Made by a program: the position numbers and the translations under genes. 64,000 nucleotides of DNA, from contig RSEF01000004.1 in the NCBI GenBank assembly GCA_003993805.1, positions 19,000,571-19,064,570 on the forward strand, in the 5' to 3' direction. Under the pieces are notes generated by a model, which was not told where the DNA came from, searched no databases, and saw only the letters and a program-made list of their open reading frames with translations. Source of the DNA: Himantopus leucocephalus. Its lineage: Eukaryota; Chordata; Aves; Charadriiformes; Recurvirostridae. Every line of letters begins with the position of its first letter. Position 1 is the stretch's first letter. Below are positions 1 to 16,602 of this stretch, one piece after another.

Positions 1-2627
<2,627 letters not shown>

Positions 2628-3569
2628 TCATCAAATTGCTTTGAAGACATTCCTTGATTTTTTTTTTTTCTTCATTGAAGAGAAATTCACACGCACAACC
2701 CTTTTGTCCAGGTCCTCCAGGTGGACCGTGAGCCAGTTCCTGACAGCCTCCCTCAGCAGAGCAAACTTGGCGTGCACCTGGTCTTACCGACTTCAACTTT
2801 CTCTCCAGTCTTTCAGGTAAAACAGGGGCAGGCAATTAAGAAATAATTCATCTGAACCAGCCCCATTGGAGGCTTGGAGAGGACCAAGCTCTCCTGACTT
2901 CCACAGACCCTTTGGTGGAGAAATCTTTTGCCAGGAGACTTATCTTCTCTGCTGGCCCAGCCTTTCCCCGAGGCTGGATTTGCCCGCTGCGATACGCCAC
3001 AGCGTGTCTCTTTGGGGGCTGCCCACTTTGAGGACACAAATGTACCTTTTACTGCATCGACTCCCAAAATGTAAGATGTAGTAAACGGCAAAAAGGAATC
3101 TGAGTAAAGGTGCAAAGGAATAAAAGAAAAATGATCCAGTACCCTTCTCTGATCACAACCTAGCAGGAATTGCAGACTGAATCTGCATATTGAAGTGAGG
3201 AGAGAGGCTTTTTTTTTATATTTTATGTTAATTAAAATTTGCATGTTGCACTGTTCCAAGTCAAGTGTATTCCTGCTTTATAACCACCAGAGCAACAGAG
3301 AAGGAAGCAGAAAAAAATTTTGTTTTTTTTTTTCTAAAAGGATACCATAAGGACTAAAAACCCCCCTATTTGTAAACATATAATTACAAAATGCCTACTG
3401 GTCAGGAGGTCTAGATCCTGTCAGTAAGAGCTCTTGATGCTTTAAAGCAATTGAACATCAGGCTCAAAATATTTGTTCGGGGCTGAAGGATGCCAGTGCC
3501 ACGGCGCTCAGCTGGGTAGGGAATGTCACCACCGTGTACAGTGCTCATTCTTCAAACACAGCACATTGA

Positions 3570-3854
3570 TCAGGAATCATTTCAGGAGCTCAGACAACGC
3601 TATTGCATGTGTTTTCCCTTAACGCTACTGATACCAGTGGAGGAAGAATCACTCTCAGATACATTAAATCCGTGGAACCTGGGTGCTGTAGTCCTCACTT
3701 TGCGTGAAGGGANTCAGGAATCATTTCAGGAGCTCAGACAACGCTATTGCATGTTTTCCCTTAACGCTACTGATACCAGTGGAGGAAGAATCAATCTCAG
3801 ATACATTAAATCCGTGGAACCTGGGTGCTGTAGTCCTCACTTTGCGTGAAGGGA
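3570..3854. repeat. direct duplication of about 142 bases around a single N
   Basis: Positions 3570-3712 (starting TCAGGAATCATTTCAGGAGC, ending GCGTGAAGGGA) recur at 3714-3854, with one 2-base deletion (GCATGTGTTTT against GCATGTTTT) and at least one substitution (ATCACTCTC against ATCAATCTC). The only base between the copies is the N at 3713. The near identity and the placed N suggest two overlapping contig ends, perhaps two haplotypes, joined without being merged, rather than a true tandem repeat. Confidence 0.9.
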
Positions 3855-6800
3855 AGAAACAGAAAGCAAGAAAACTCTTACCTGTTTATTTGTTTCCTTC
3901 AAGCCCCTCTGTGCCATCCCCAGACAGTGGGTACAAGTTGTCCTACCAACAGATGGAGACAGGAAAAAAGCGAAAGTCTCGTGACGTGCCCCCACCCCAC
4001 CCACAGGGGGGTTAGCTGGTAAACTGCCGAGTCTTGGCCGGAGCCTGAGACTGCCTGAGCCATTAAAAAAACCCATTAAATTATTAAGAAAAAAAGAAAG
4101 AAAAATAAATCCATCCAACATTAAAGAACGCACTAAAGAAAAAAAAAATTGCCAACACAATAAAAACAGAGAAAGCAATCTGGACTAGGTTAAAGGAATG
4201 TGGACAAACAAAGAGGTGAAGCACTGCTCTTCTCCACTCTCCTCTGCCCAAGGAACTGAAGCAGCAGCTCCCGCCGAGAGGGCAGATGCAGGCTGGTTCC
4301 TATGGATTACCGCATGCACCACGTCCCAGCGCCGTTCGCACCCCAGGGACTGCGGCATCAAGTCCGTACCAATGTGCAAGGTGGTTCAGGTGGTTACAAA
4401 GCTTAGGGAAGCTTCTGGAGTGAAGCATCACCTCTTTGTCCATCAGGAACAATGGCGTTTGAGGTGTGAACTCTGAGAGACACCTCCATCGCTCTGGCCT
4501 GCGTGCGTTTCCTCAGGGCAGGCACACATCCCCCGGATCACTGACAAGCAGAGGAGGCTTCCCTGCCTTTCTTGAGGGCCTCCCAAGAGGATAAAAGGCT
4601 TTCAAGTTTCAACCTGGGCTTTGCTGCACCTGTGCTCACTAACAGAAGGCTCCTGAGTAAAGGTAAGTTGCAGAAATATAAATCCAGGATAATGTAGTAA
4701 GTCAAGGAATCTCTCTACCTCACTTTACATTCTTTGTAGGTATCAAGTGAGTATCTTGGGATTTTATAGATGGCTAAAGTCCTTTCTGGCCAGCTCCCTT
4801 ACCAGTTAGGGTCTTGGCTTTAGCTGTTTTGTAAAACTCCATGCCCTACACACCGAATGAGCCTCTTACATGGGCTGACGTAATTTTAGCCAACTACAAA
4901 GCAGTGCCTGCTAAACTCGCCGCATAAAGCTCCCTTTGGAGCCAGTGGAGAGGAGACAGACACCCTCAGAAAGAGATTTATCTCACCTGCTGTAGTGTGG
5001 GATAAGTCTGAAGGTGCTCATCTGACTCATGACTTCGGAGGGAACCGAGATGCCTCACTAAAACACAGCCTATTGCTTTTAGATGGCTATGCCAGGTGAA
5101 ATTCATCTCCCTTTTGTTCAGACCTTCACTACACACTTTCCATCTTCAGGGAAGACCTGGACTTGAGTTCCTCCTCCCTGCAGCAAGGTTTCAGAGCTAG
5201 ATTGAGCAGAATTCTGGCTAGCAGGTACGGCAGACGAAACATCCACTTGCACACAGCAAGACAAGCTTTATCTGGGGTTTCCAGGTTATGGCGGCCCTCT
5301 TAATTTATAGTAGGTCTTGAAATAGGAAGATGAAAAAAAGAATCGCCAGGGTGTTTACATAAATTCAATGGAACTCTTTGGAACAAACCAGTATGTGTTC
5401 ATTGTCCCTATAGTTTCCCATAGGAAATGTCTTACTTGCATTGGTAGCTGCCCTTTCTGTTAGCAGGACAGATGGGTTGCTGGGATGAAGATGTTCGGAA
5501 GACAAGCATTTTCCAAATCAGCGAAACCTCAAGCTCGCACTGCTGTAACAATAAAAACTCTGTGTCGAGCTGCATGCTCATACTACACACAGAGAAAGGT
5601 AAAAATATCTTGCCCCAGAGATGTTGCAACCTGCCTGAACCAAGTCAGACAGATACAGGACAAAAAATGGAGACCAGCTGAGAGGCAGGGGAAGGTGCGC
5701 ATGGCTGGATCCCTTGACGAAGGCAGCACTTCCCCAAGGGTCCTACATGCAAGAGAAGGCTCTTGCTAGATGAGGACCAGAGCTGTTCTCAGAAGAGTTG
5801 ACCTCACTCGAAAGAAAAGTGGATGTCGCTACAGGGTTGTTTCTCCCAGAGTCTTCCAATGAGCGCGAAAAGGAAGACTAAACAGCCGCTACTACGAAGC
5901 AGCCTGGGCTGTCGTCGCTGTAACTGGTGGTAGCAGAGGATGGGGCAAAAGAAAAACAAAACAAACCACAAAGCTGACACTGAAGGAAAGACAGACAGAC
6001 AGAGAGAGGCAAAGAACAAGAACACAGACGAGCATGGCCTGGCAGCCTCCTTGTCTAAAGGACCCCAGTTCCCCCCAGTCCATCTGCTGATATGAAGGCT
6101 CCTTATACCCACTGCAGGGGCTGGTGTAGAGGGATGCGGGAGAAAAAGGGTTAGTACATCAACACCGTGCTGGTAATAAGAGCATACTTGTATGGTTTGT
6201 GCTGCGAACCACAGAAAAGTTTGTCCATTACTCAGATAATAATTATAGAAAAATCGATCACAGCTTTTAATACCAGCACCACTTTTTCTGATGAAGACAT
6301 ACCTGTCCGAGTGTGTGGTGTTGTAATTTAAAAACAAACAACTAATGCTTTATCCCAACATGTCACTTTTCAAATTACCTCAGTAAATAGATCCTTTGCA
6401 CGACATTATTTTAAAGTGAATTAGCGAGTTACCAAATGAGAGGAGTAACAAAGACCTGGAATAACAGAATTATAACTCAATTATCAAAACAAAGTCAGAT
6501 GGTGTTTTCAAAAGCAAGTAAACAGGAAGAGTGCATACCTTGAGAGGAAATTTAAAAGGAAGCATGGAGTCAAATGAGAGCAAATTAGTAACAAGAGAAA
6601 AACAAAATAAATATGCAAATTCACATTCAGTTTCCAGGAGAAGAATACATTCAAACAAAACCTCATTTATTTATCAAAATAGCTTGAATTTTGTTTCTAC
6701 TCGTGGCCATAAAACATATTTGATTTCCTATAGCACACAGAAATAATAAGCTTCTCACACTACTCAGTTTTTAATTGGGCGCTTCTGATCGATACCAGAC

Positions 6801-6894
6801 GGCTGTTCTATTGACAAATAGCCCTGACCAGCTCTGGTGCAAACTCTCCTTGTCTAGAACCCGTTCAGACTCCGAGCACAGGTTACCTGGTGCC

Positions 6895-6990
6895 CACCAA
6901 GCTGCGAGCGCGGTCCCTTGCTCACACGCCCAGCCAGCCCCCTACCTCTCCTGCCGGCCGCACGCCGCCGGGCGGCCCTCGCCTCAGCTA
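6895..6990. other. CpG-rich patch in intron 11
   Basis: About 100 bases with some ten or more CpGs, densest around TGCCGGCCGCACGCCGCCGG, stand out sharply from the AT-rich intron. It is too short to meet usual CpG-island length rules. It could be a small intronic regulatory element or simply a GC-rich remnant; no promoter elements were identified. Confidence 0.5.
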
Positions 6991-8462
6991 CCCAGACAGA
7001 ACACAATAAATAACAGCATCTAAAGCGCTGACTTGAGATGCTTCCATCATAGGAACTGGCAGTGGGAGTTTCAGAAATACCTAGTTACGCAGCTCTCATT
7101 GCTATTTTGAAAGTCCCACAAAGTCATTCCCATGGCCTTTAATAGGAGTCTCTTGGGTCTTCTGCCGTGGAAAGAGGGATCTGGAAATACACCCTCTTAA
7201 ATAACCAACCTCATGAGATAATTTTTAACGAACCCCCTGTCTTCTTCCATCAGCAATTAATTAATCTAGCCTCTTTGTTCCACATGAATAAAGAACAAAA
7301 TGAAAATACGTGCTCTCATAGAGATTTCAGATACTTTCGCTCAGAACAGTGTTACAAATTTGACTGTGTTTTCTCCTGATTTCATTTGCTGTACACATCT
7401 TACATTAAAGGGAGTTTAATAATCTACTTTTGATCCATCAAAAGTGAATTTTCAATGCTTTAGCTCACTATGCAGAAAACACAGCAGCCTTTGATAGCAG
7501 AACAAAACTGCTGGAACAAATGTTGATTCCACCAAGGGAGGCACTAACCCCCATCCTTTGGCTGCTATCTGATTCCATTTAGACGACTCCTATTAAATAC
7601 AGAGAGGAGAGTATAGGGATATATCCTCTGGAATATCCACACAGCATACTCACCGAGGATAGATCTAACTAGTCATTAGATGTCACAGCTGTTCCACACA
7701 AAGGCAGCTGAAAGAGCCTTTATCAGCAAGTACAAAAGTGATCTCTCCAGACTGCTTGTCGGCATCTCTCTACAAGTGCTGTACGCTCTCACATAAGAAA
7801 TTTATTCAGACAAAACTCACAATGGAAGAATGAAGCCCCTTTTAATGGCAATAAAATAGTATGAAACATTCATATCGTCAATGTACTGTGAATGGCATAA
7901 CCTTACAAAGATACGGATTAAGAATGGAATACTTGGGAATAGTCCCTTCTACGTAAAGGAAATTTGACATTTAATCAACTTAAATCAACATATTGGTCAA
8001 AGGAACAGTGTTTCTGGAATTTAAATGAAGGTATTAAATTTCTCTTTTTTTCAGTAACAATGCATGTAACTGCCTGGAATCCGTTACCATGAAAGATAAC
8101 AAAATAACTGGACAACGTCTTCAAATGAGGGCAATGTATTATTACTGAGCTAATAGCTTCTGATGGACAGACAAAATAAATAGGTTTACCGCTGTCTCTT
8201 TTTTTTGTAGGTATTTCCAAGGCACTTATCATGGTAGTATTGGAAAAAAAAAATAGAGTATGTTCTACTTGTTATATAAGGTAAATAGCTGAACATGTCA
8301 AAGAGTCACATGTGAGCTTAACAAAAATCCTATGCACTTCTATTTAACTGTCAATAAACAGACCTAGCGGAAACAGTGCAATGCCTGCAGCTTTCCATGT
8401 GATGTCCCAGTGCTTATTTCCCGGTCTTTTATATTGGGCACACACATGGTCAACAGCAATTT

Positions 8463-8516
8463 AAATGTTATCACTTTTAAGAGGAAGAGGAAATGTTATC
8501 ACCTTTAAGAGGAAGC
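8463..8516. repeat. 28-base tandem repeat, two copies
   Basis: AAATGTTATCACTTTTAAGA begins at 8463 and recurs at 8491 with one change (CACCTTTAAGA), giving a period of 28 bases and about two copies. It is a local duplication in intron 11. Confidence 0.85.
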
Positions 8517-10129
8517 AGAGAGGCAAAGTTTCAATAGAGAATTTAGGCACAAAGCAGAAACACGGTGTATAAACAGGAGGAGCGGGCTAACGGCTACAAC
8601 TATACAGTGAGGCAGCACACCCAAACACTGATAACTGCAAAAACTAATGCACGCTCACATCCAGGCAAAAATGTGTGTGTGGTTTACGTAGGATATATAT
8701 GCATCTGTCAATAAGTACGGAGTCTAATTGCTGCTAACAAGACTTTTAAAACATATGCAGGACTTGCATCAAGTACCAACAGGCACACGCCAGTATCTCT
8801 GAAAGTCCTGCATTTCGCTGCGATCATTAGGAGATTTGAATGTGCAATGACTGTGAACTTAGATCATTATTGCATTATAACCGGTACAATCATGATCCTT
8901 TCCATGAAACTTCAAAGAAGTTTCGCCACTTGCTTCAGTGGGGCTCCTCAATATCCCTACCACTATATGGACCAGGAAGACCCGGTAACTTTTCAATGAT
9001 TCAGATATTGAAAAAGGTACACAGATACGGAGATTGACAAGGTGTATTTTGAATATAAGCACTTGGTTAGAAAAGATCTGTCTCTCTGGCTTTAATTAGC
9101 AACCTTGTTAAAGGGAACAACTGTGTCCTGTTCGTACTAAGGTATTTTTCAATAATTAAAATAGCTGCAAACTGGTTATGAAATTTTGTCATACAAAATA
9201 TAACCAGTGCTCCATCACTAAGAAACTAGATAATTTTACTGCTTATCACAGGCACATCACCAAAGTATTTTACCAGTGTAAATGTAGAAACATTATATAT
9301 ATATATTATTCATAAAACATCTATGGTATGCATTGTTCAATTAGAGAGAACTTCACCATTCTCAAGTGGCTTTCAAAATGCTTCTTTATAAAAGAAATAT
9401 AATTCTACAATAGTTAATACCAGTGCTTTCTGTTAAATTGGAACTAATATCAAACACATTTTACTACAGCCTTATTCAGAAAAACTGTCTTCATGAATAA
9501 GAAAAATCCTTATGGAAACTGGCAATGCTTATTAGACCATATTGACTAGGAACACAGGGACAGCAGATTAGACTGGATTGAAATAACGATACACATACAG
9601 CACAATAGGCAACAGCTGTTAGAGGGGCACATATGGAGACCTGAACATATGAAAGACAGTGGTAAGCAAACTAGTAATAGATGAAAGGATGGTTCAAGAA
9701 GACCAAAATAGAGAAATTAGGCACAAAAGAAAGTAAAAAGACTGGCAGAAGCCATGACGGGAGGCGAGGTGTTTTAAAGTGCTGTTGCATGTGACTTTTT
9801 AAAATAAACAATTCTTATTGTGCAAAAGAGAATATGTTATATGCACCAAGGAGATGACCGTAAAATGAGATATGCAGCAAAAACACGGTAGCCCTCCAAG
9901 CATTGCTGAAAACAGAAAACCCTATGCATTTTACAGCCTCAGCATGGTGTATATAAGTTTGGCAGAAATGCATAAAGGGCATTATAAGGCAACGCCAATC
10001 GCTCTGGAGGTGAATGGTAGCAAGCATGGTGGCTTGATGATGATGCTTAGCACTGAATGGAATGTCAAAATAAAAAATTTGGAATTAAAAAGAAATTTGA
10101 AAAAGTAACATATATGCACCATGGCATCA

Positions 10130-10579
<450 letters not shown>

Positions 10580-13500
10580 TTAGTTACAAAACAGTTGCAA
10601 CATAATCACAATCTAGAGTCTCAGGCTAATGAATCAGATAAATGACAAGAGTGAGTAGGAAACATTTTCTTTGAAGCCTGTTTTGCAGTCACTGAAGTTA
10701 AGGACTACATGATATTGATAGAAAATTATTAACAAGAAAAATTACAGTCAAATCTGTGCAAGGGCCTCACAACAGAGGCGGGTATGTACCAACATGTATT
10801 TATGTTTCTATTAAGTTAAAATGGATGAATAAACACTACACAAGCTGCACAGTGAGATGGCAACTAAAATGATGTCATTTTCTAGTAATGGTCTGTATCC
10901 ATTCACCTGTCTTGAAGACTTTTGGCAAATTGTGTGTTTGTTTAATTTTAATTTTATCTTTTCCATTCTTTCAGCAAGTTCTCTTGCCTTACTGTTTAGT
11001 CCAGGATCTTTAAAAGGAATCTAAGAGAAGTAATCAGTTACTGAATTTCAGCTGCATTTGGGCACTACCACTCGTATACTCCTTTGAAATCCCACTGCTA
11101 TAAGGGACAGAAGATGCTAAAACAGTGGGGTGATAGGAACCAGACCCCCCACCCTTTCTGTGGTCACCAAAGAACAATAGTACAGATTAGAGTCCCTGAG
11201 ACGTAAATAGCCTGGGTTATCTGGGAAGAATGCAAAGCAGTATTTTTCAGTATAATGTATGTCATCCTATTTTACAGAACCGGGCTCTATAGATGTGTAA
11301 CATAGACCATGCTCTGGGGCTGCGTCATCTGGAAGCACAATCTCATCTCATTGCGTCTGTCGTTCACCAGTGTGTTGGTATATCCTGAACCAATACCCTT
11401 CCCTTCAATCAATACATCTTCGCTGGATTCCATGGGAGGGTAAGAATGTGAAGTAAAAAAAAATTACTTAGTTATCTGATTAAAAACAATATTCCAGAAT
11501 AGATTTTCAACACATTTTAATTGTAGCTATATTCCTATGCCAGAAAGATTCAAATCATGCTGTTTACATATCCTAGCCTTGATTCAGTTGAGTACTCAAG
11601 CAGGTGTCAGCGTGTGCAATGGAGGGGATTAGAGTGTTAAAAAAATAAGACCTTTTTGTTTAAAAATTATCGTTATGAGAGTCTACAGACCTACACACAC
11701 TTTTTTGTCATCTTCTACTTTAAACACTTCAACTATTCATGTTATTGATACTTTTAAAGATGGCCTTTCATTGGTAATTAAGAATTTCAGAAAGAAAAAA
11801 TGATTCTTAGGGGAAGTTTAACTAGCCAGTACTGAAAACACTGTGCACCTTTTAAATCAGGTTTTTGTTTCCCACTAGTAAGTATGTATCTCTTGCTGGT
11901 GGAAAAAGAAAACCTGATTAAGTAGAAGTTTGAATAAAATTTAATAGGAAATGTTAATAAGAAGTGATTAAAATCTGTGCCATAAAATAGTTGAATATGC
12001 CTTTATGTAAATCTGATGGTGACGTACGTGACTTTCATTAATATCTGTTCCTCCTCCTAGGCAGTTGGTTTGGTTTGGTTTTTTTTTTAAAGTTTAATAA
12101 GCAGAAATGGTGAAAGCTTCTTGTCAGGTTAATCTCAGTATCACACGCTCTGTGCCAGCGGGTACCTCGGTGGCTCTGTGCAGCCGTGCCCGAGGCACCT
12201 CCCCGGTGTTTTAAGACTGATGCTAACAGCCAACTTGCCGGGCTGAGGACCCCCAGCGAGCCGCGTCCCCTGCAGGACCCGTCTGCACACACGACCTCTA
12301 GAATTGCTCCAGGCACTCAGGAATACCTCTCAACAGCCTGTACTGGCGTGTGCAACTACAAGGTACGGGCACAAGTTCACTGCTTGGAATAATCAGATAA
12401 ACCATGCCTGTGCAGGTAAGGAAGCCATTTGGAAACCACGGCCCTCGGCGCACCCTCTCACAGCCCTCCTCAGCCCCTTCAGACATTCACCCGTGCTAGG
12501 ACACTGCCCTTCCCCTTGAGTGACCGCGCTCCTCGAGGAGAAAACCCTCACCTGATCGGTGGTCACTTAAGTCTAGCTTAACGTGGCTTGAATATAAAAC
12601 CTGCAAATGCCGTCTGCCTGTGGATGCCTGGGTGTTTACTGGCTTTGCAGCTGGATGTGTTAATCACCTAAGTAACGGAGAGACTTGGGGGGACACGGGC
12701 AGAGTGTGGTAAAGGACCCGGATGATTCTGGGACTTGTTCGCTGATGAATTCCCCCAAAACATACATTTGTCTGCTGCTTGTTGAGCTACTGTTAAATAC
12801 GAGATGTCTGCAGTCAGTCGGTATGGGAGGCACACACAATATCAGTTTTAAATGTAGCCAGAGCCCACGGCTGGCTGGGAGACTGAGCACTTTGACCATG
12901 GCTACTGTATTTCGTGTTGAACTAATGAGGTACTTACAAATTAATCCTTATTAGAGCAAGCTGAACGGATCAGGACCCCTGCAGAGACTTAGCAACGATT
13001 CCACGCGAAGCGAAGCTCAGGTGGGAGGCAGGTGCCCCACTGCCTGGCACTTCTGCACATGGGCAGCCAGCCTCGGAAGAGCTCGTCGAGGCAGGAAAAG
13101 ACTGGTTCAGCTATAAGAGCATTTAGTTTCTGTAGCATTTTCCCAGAGTTGGAGAAATTTAATTCTCCCAAAGTAATATTTTAATTGCCAAAGTAGACAC
13201 AGTGGAGCTCTTCCTAAGTGCTGATGCAGCGCACAATAAAGTCTGTATCTCCTTCATGAGCAGCTAAGCTCACGTAGGATGTTCCTGTGGGGTCTTCGGG
13301 GGGATGAAGCTGATGCTGTGCTGAAGCACAGACAAATCAGTTTTTAATGGCCTGATTGTTACCATGTCCTCATTCATATCATACAGCATGGATTTCTTTG
13401 TAAACGATATAAAATTGCATTTTAGTATTACATGGGATACCAATATTTATTTTTCTGATACATTTCTGTCTTCCTGCCTTCCTACCATTTTTGATAGGTG

Positions 13501-13887
13501 TTCAATATATTGGAAACACCAAAAAACACTTTCATGCCTTAAATGAATATGGCAGCAATTGTCTTCTGCAGAGGGAGCAAACATGGGTTCAGACACAGGG
13601 CGTCCAGAAACCATTGACAACCAGGGCACTGAGAGCGGACCAGCGACAATCCAGCACCCGAGCCTGGTTCCCCACCACCTCCCTGAATATTAGTTGCACT
13701 AGAGAGGTTAAAAGCCAGGCTGCTCCTTGCTTATTTATTTAGGGATAGAGTATTTGAAATGGAGAGCATATGGGGAGCTCTAAGCACCCTAAAGGATCAT
13801 TAATAATTGCAGCACAGTTGTGAATTTCCCTCCCTGTTATGGCTGCAGATAAGCAGAACCCATAAAAATTGAGCTCGATTAAAAAGA

Positions 13888-13914
13888 ACACAACCACAAC
13901 CACAACCACAACCA
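13888..13914. repeat. (CAACCA)n microsatellite
   Basis: ACACAACCACAACCACAACC continues for about four units of CAACCA in intron 10. It is a simple repeat with no evident function. Confidence 0.9.
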
Positions 13915-15021
13915 TGCCATTCCCTGTGCAGAACTGGAGCGGGGTTTAAGAACCTCAACAACTAAGCTTTGCTAATCACTCATGACTAATGGCGTTTCAA
14001 ACATCATCTTCACTGCATTTGAGCCGGGCGAGAAATGTCACGGATTCCTCTGAGGCTTGTTCTGTCTTTGCCTACTCGTGTGGGAGGGACGGATTTAGAG
14101 AGGACATGCAGCACAGAGGCTCTACCTGCTCTGTTCAAAGCTGACCCAGGGGGCTGCAAACCTCGAGACTCTTAAGGGGAGGCAGAAAAAAATCGCAGAT
14201 GGAATTATTCCTCTACACGGAGAAAGAAAAACGGTAAGATGTTCCACCTCTGTAATCCAAAAGGAAGGATTGAATTCTCCTGCTTACAGACCTAAAGATG
14301 AGTCTTCCTACCTTCAAAGCCATGCACTAGAGACAGCAAGAGATACCAGTTATGCTCCTGCCTGTACATGCTTCTGGTCATTCATGCTTGCAGAACTGAA
14401 AATTCCTTTGCTAGTGTGTCGCTTTTCAAGAAGTGGGTCCGGGCTACAGCCACCCTGCAAGACCGCGGTGTGACGGGAGCCAGCCAGCACTCGGATTACG
14501 TGCAGAACAAAGCAGAGGGACATTGCCCGACTTCCAACAGGAGCCAAACCTCCAGGCACCCCAGAAGTGCTGAATGCAGGTACACAGCGGCGCGAGAAGA
14601 GCCTGCGCTGGAATGGCGACTGACTCTGAGCATATTTTAGGACTTCTCAGCACAGTCTGAGGTTTCCAGGTATCAGAAAAGGGTGTCAGATAGAGCAACA
14701 CATCACCCGTGGTATCTGCTGGTAGAAGCTACCTTGTAAAGAGAGCCCAGTATACCCAAGGATATCAGGGTGTGTTGAGAGGCCAGGTCATGGGGGCGAT
14801 GTGTTTTTAACACATTAACTCACACTTACTTAAAAACAACAGCTGATATCTGACTAGCAACACACTGCACTGAAGTCTTAATGCGTATTAGCTGAGCAGC
14901 GTACAAAGGCATTAAAGTGTTAAAACTGCAGTTGGCCTTGTCTGCCGCAGTTTGTCAGTGTTAAGTCCATGCGTGCTTTATGTGGATGCCCACAGCTCCT
15001 TATAAGACACTACTACTGTAT

Positions 15022-15163
15022 GCCCCATCCCTGGAGGTGTTCAAGGCCAGGCTGGATGGGGCTTTGAGCAACCTGCTCTAGAGAAAGGTGTCCCTGCCCA
15101 TGGCAGGGGGGTTGGAACTAGATGATCTTTAAGGTCCTTTCCACCCATTCTATGATTCTATGC
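15022..15163 (+). mobile_element. CR1 LINE 3' end, sense to the plus strand
   Basis: The segment starts CCATCCCTGGAGGTGTTCAA, continues through the CR1 3' region (CCAGGCTGGATGGGGCTTTG), and ends with the avian CR1 tail CATTCTATGATTCTATG. It is a heavily 5'-truncated copy, as most CR1 insertions are, and carries no complete reading frame. Its orientation is opposite to GRIA3. Confidence 0.95.
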
Positions 15164-15169
15164 AGACGG

Positions 15170-15480
15170 AGAAATTAAAGGCTTTTTGAGCTGCAGACAC
15201 GTGTGCTTCCTCTGTCTGTGCTCGGACGCAGGTCAGCCGAAGACTGGGACCACGTCAGCGTGGCTCTGTGCCAGGGCTGCGGTCCTGTCCCCCCGCACAG
15301 TGTGGTGCGGTGCCACCACAGCTCAGCAGCTGCCTGGGCAAAGACCCTGCATCTGTCCGTGTGTGTACGGGACGAGGGTCCGTCTGAGCCGCAGGGCTGC
15401 GGCACCACACGGCTGCCTTTGGGCGCTTCTACCTGGGCTTCCCTCCTGTAGAAACCAGGGGTGAGGGGCGAAGGGTGACC
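15170..15480. other. GC-rich unassigned stretch next to the CR1 tail
   Basis: Directly after the CR1 tail come about 300 bases with clearly higher G+C and many CpGs (GACGAGGGTCCG, GAGCCGCAGGGCTGCGGCAC). Open frames of 63-92 codons exist on both strands, which is what low stop-codon density in GC-rich DNA predicts. No protein family is recognised. Confidence 0.5.
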
Positions 15481-16291
15481 TTCTCCCGCTCACAGCACAG
15501 TCAGGCTCTGCCACGGACTACGAGCACATGGGATGTTTTGAGAAGAATTAGGAATTGAATTAGTCTTCCTCTCTGCCGCAACTCAAAGGCTGTGTATGCC
15601 ATCTGTAGTCTTTCTTCTGCTGCTGGGAGAGCCGGAGAGGCCAGCGCCACGCGAGGCTGGTTAGTCTGTTAAAGGCAGGGAGATGTGTAGGTGGTCCCGC
15701 TCTGACAGACTGTGGAGGCTGCCTTGTTCGGGGGACTGTCTGTCCTTTACATCCCTGTTTCTTTCCTTTACACTATTTTACATATTAAAAGGTTTTTACA
15801 AAGACCTTTTTTTACCTGAGAGTTTTAAAGGCTGTAAGGTCTGGCTGCTCTTTCCACTCCCAAAGCATTTGTAGTTACAATTAAGATCTGTGTTAAACCT
15901 ACTGTCAATTAGCCTCAGCGATGTGAAAAGCATCAGGCCCGGGGAGGGAAGGCTTTCCCTGGCTGAACAGTGAAGGAAGAACAGCAGCCTGCTTTAAAAG
16001 GGAAAGAAGAAATAAAAGCCTACAGAAAGAGGCTTACCCTGCAGAGGAGAAAAGACAATTGTCTAGCGCTCAGCAGCTGGGGGGTACAGAGCCCCGAGCG
16101 CCGGCCTCGCGGGGTGCGCGCCGTGGGAGGTGCTGCTGCTCATCAGCCCGAGTGGAGGGCACATCGTTAGCGGGGCTGATCGCTGCAGGACAGAGCGCCG
16201 GCCTCGCTGGTTTGCTTTGCTGGTTAGATTTAAATAGTGATTCAGTCTCCCAGACGGAGAATGATTGAGCTACTTCCCTCTTCTAAAAAGG

Positions 16292-16345
16292 CCAGGAAAA
16301 AAGCTTTACCTATTTAGTCCAGGAAAAAAGCTTTACCTATTTGCT
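16292..16345. repeat. 27-base tandem duplication
   Basis: CCAGGAAAAAAGCTTTACCT followed by ATTT begins at 16292 and is repeated exactly at 16319, separated by AGT. It is a local duplication in intron 10. Confidence 0.9.
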
Positions 16346-16571
16346 ATTTTTATTCTGTCAAAAGTTTCCACTATGTTTTAGAAGTTTCTCTCAGTTTAAG
16401 AAGTAACAGTACTTGAATTGGTAGGTTTTTTTCTGGTAGGAGGAAGAGCCTTATTTTGACACCATCAGAGTGAAAGAACAAAATTAAGGTTTTTCTTCAA
16501 CCTGAACTGATGTTTTTTGATTTACGAAAAATCAAATAAATTTCATTTTTATGTAAAATTTTATATTTATC

Positions 16572-16602
16572 ATTATTAATTATTATTACTACTACTACTA
16601 CC
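16572..16602. repeat. ATT/ACT trinucleotide microsatellite
   Basis: This is an interrupted run of ATT then ACT triplets (ATTATTATTACTACTACTAC), followed by CATCACCAT. It is a simple repeat. Confidence 0.85.

Noticed and set aside
5804..6337. 177-codon minus-strand open frame as a gene
   Set aside because: There is no recognisable domain, composition is low-complexity and rich in Phe, Ser and Leu, no matching splice sites were seen, and it lies in the middle of intron 11. It is most likely a chance frame.
16572..16602. CRISPR-like or regularly spaced repeat array
   Set aside because: The repeats here are simple microsatellites or two-copy duplications. The genome is vertebrate and no spacer structure exists.
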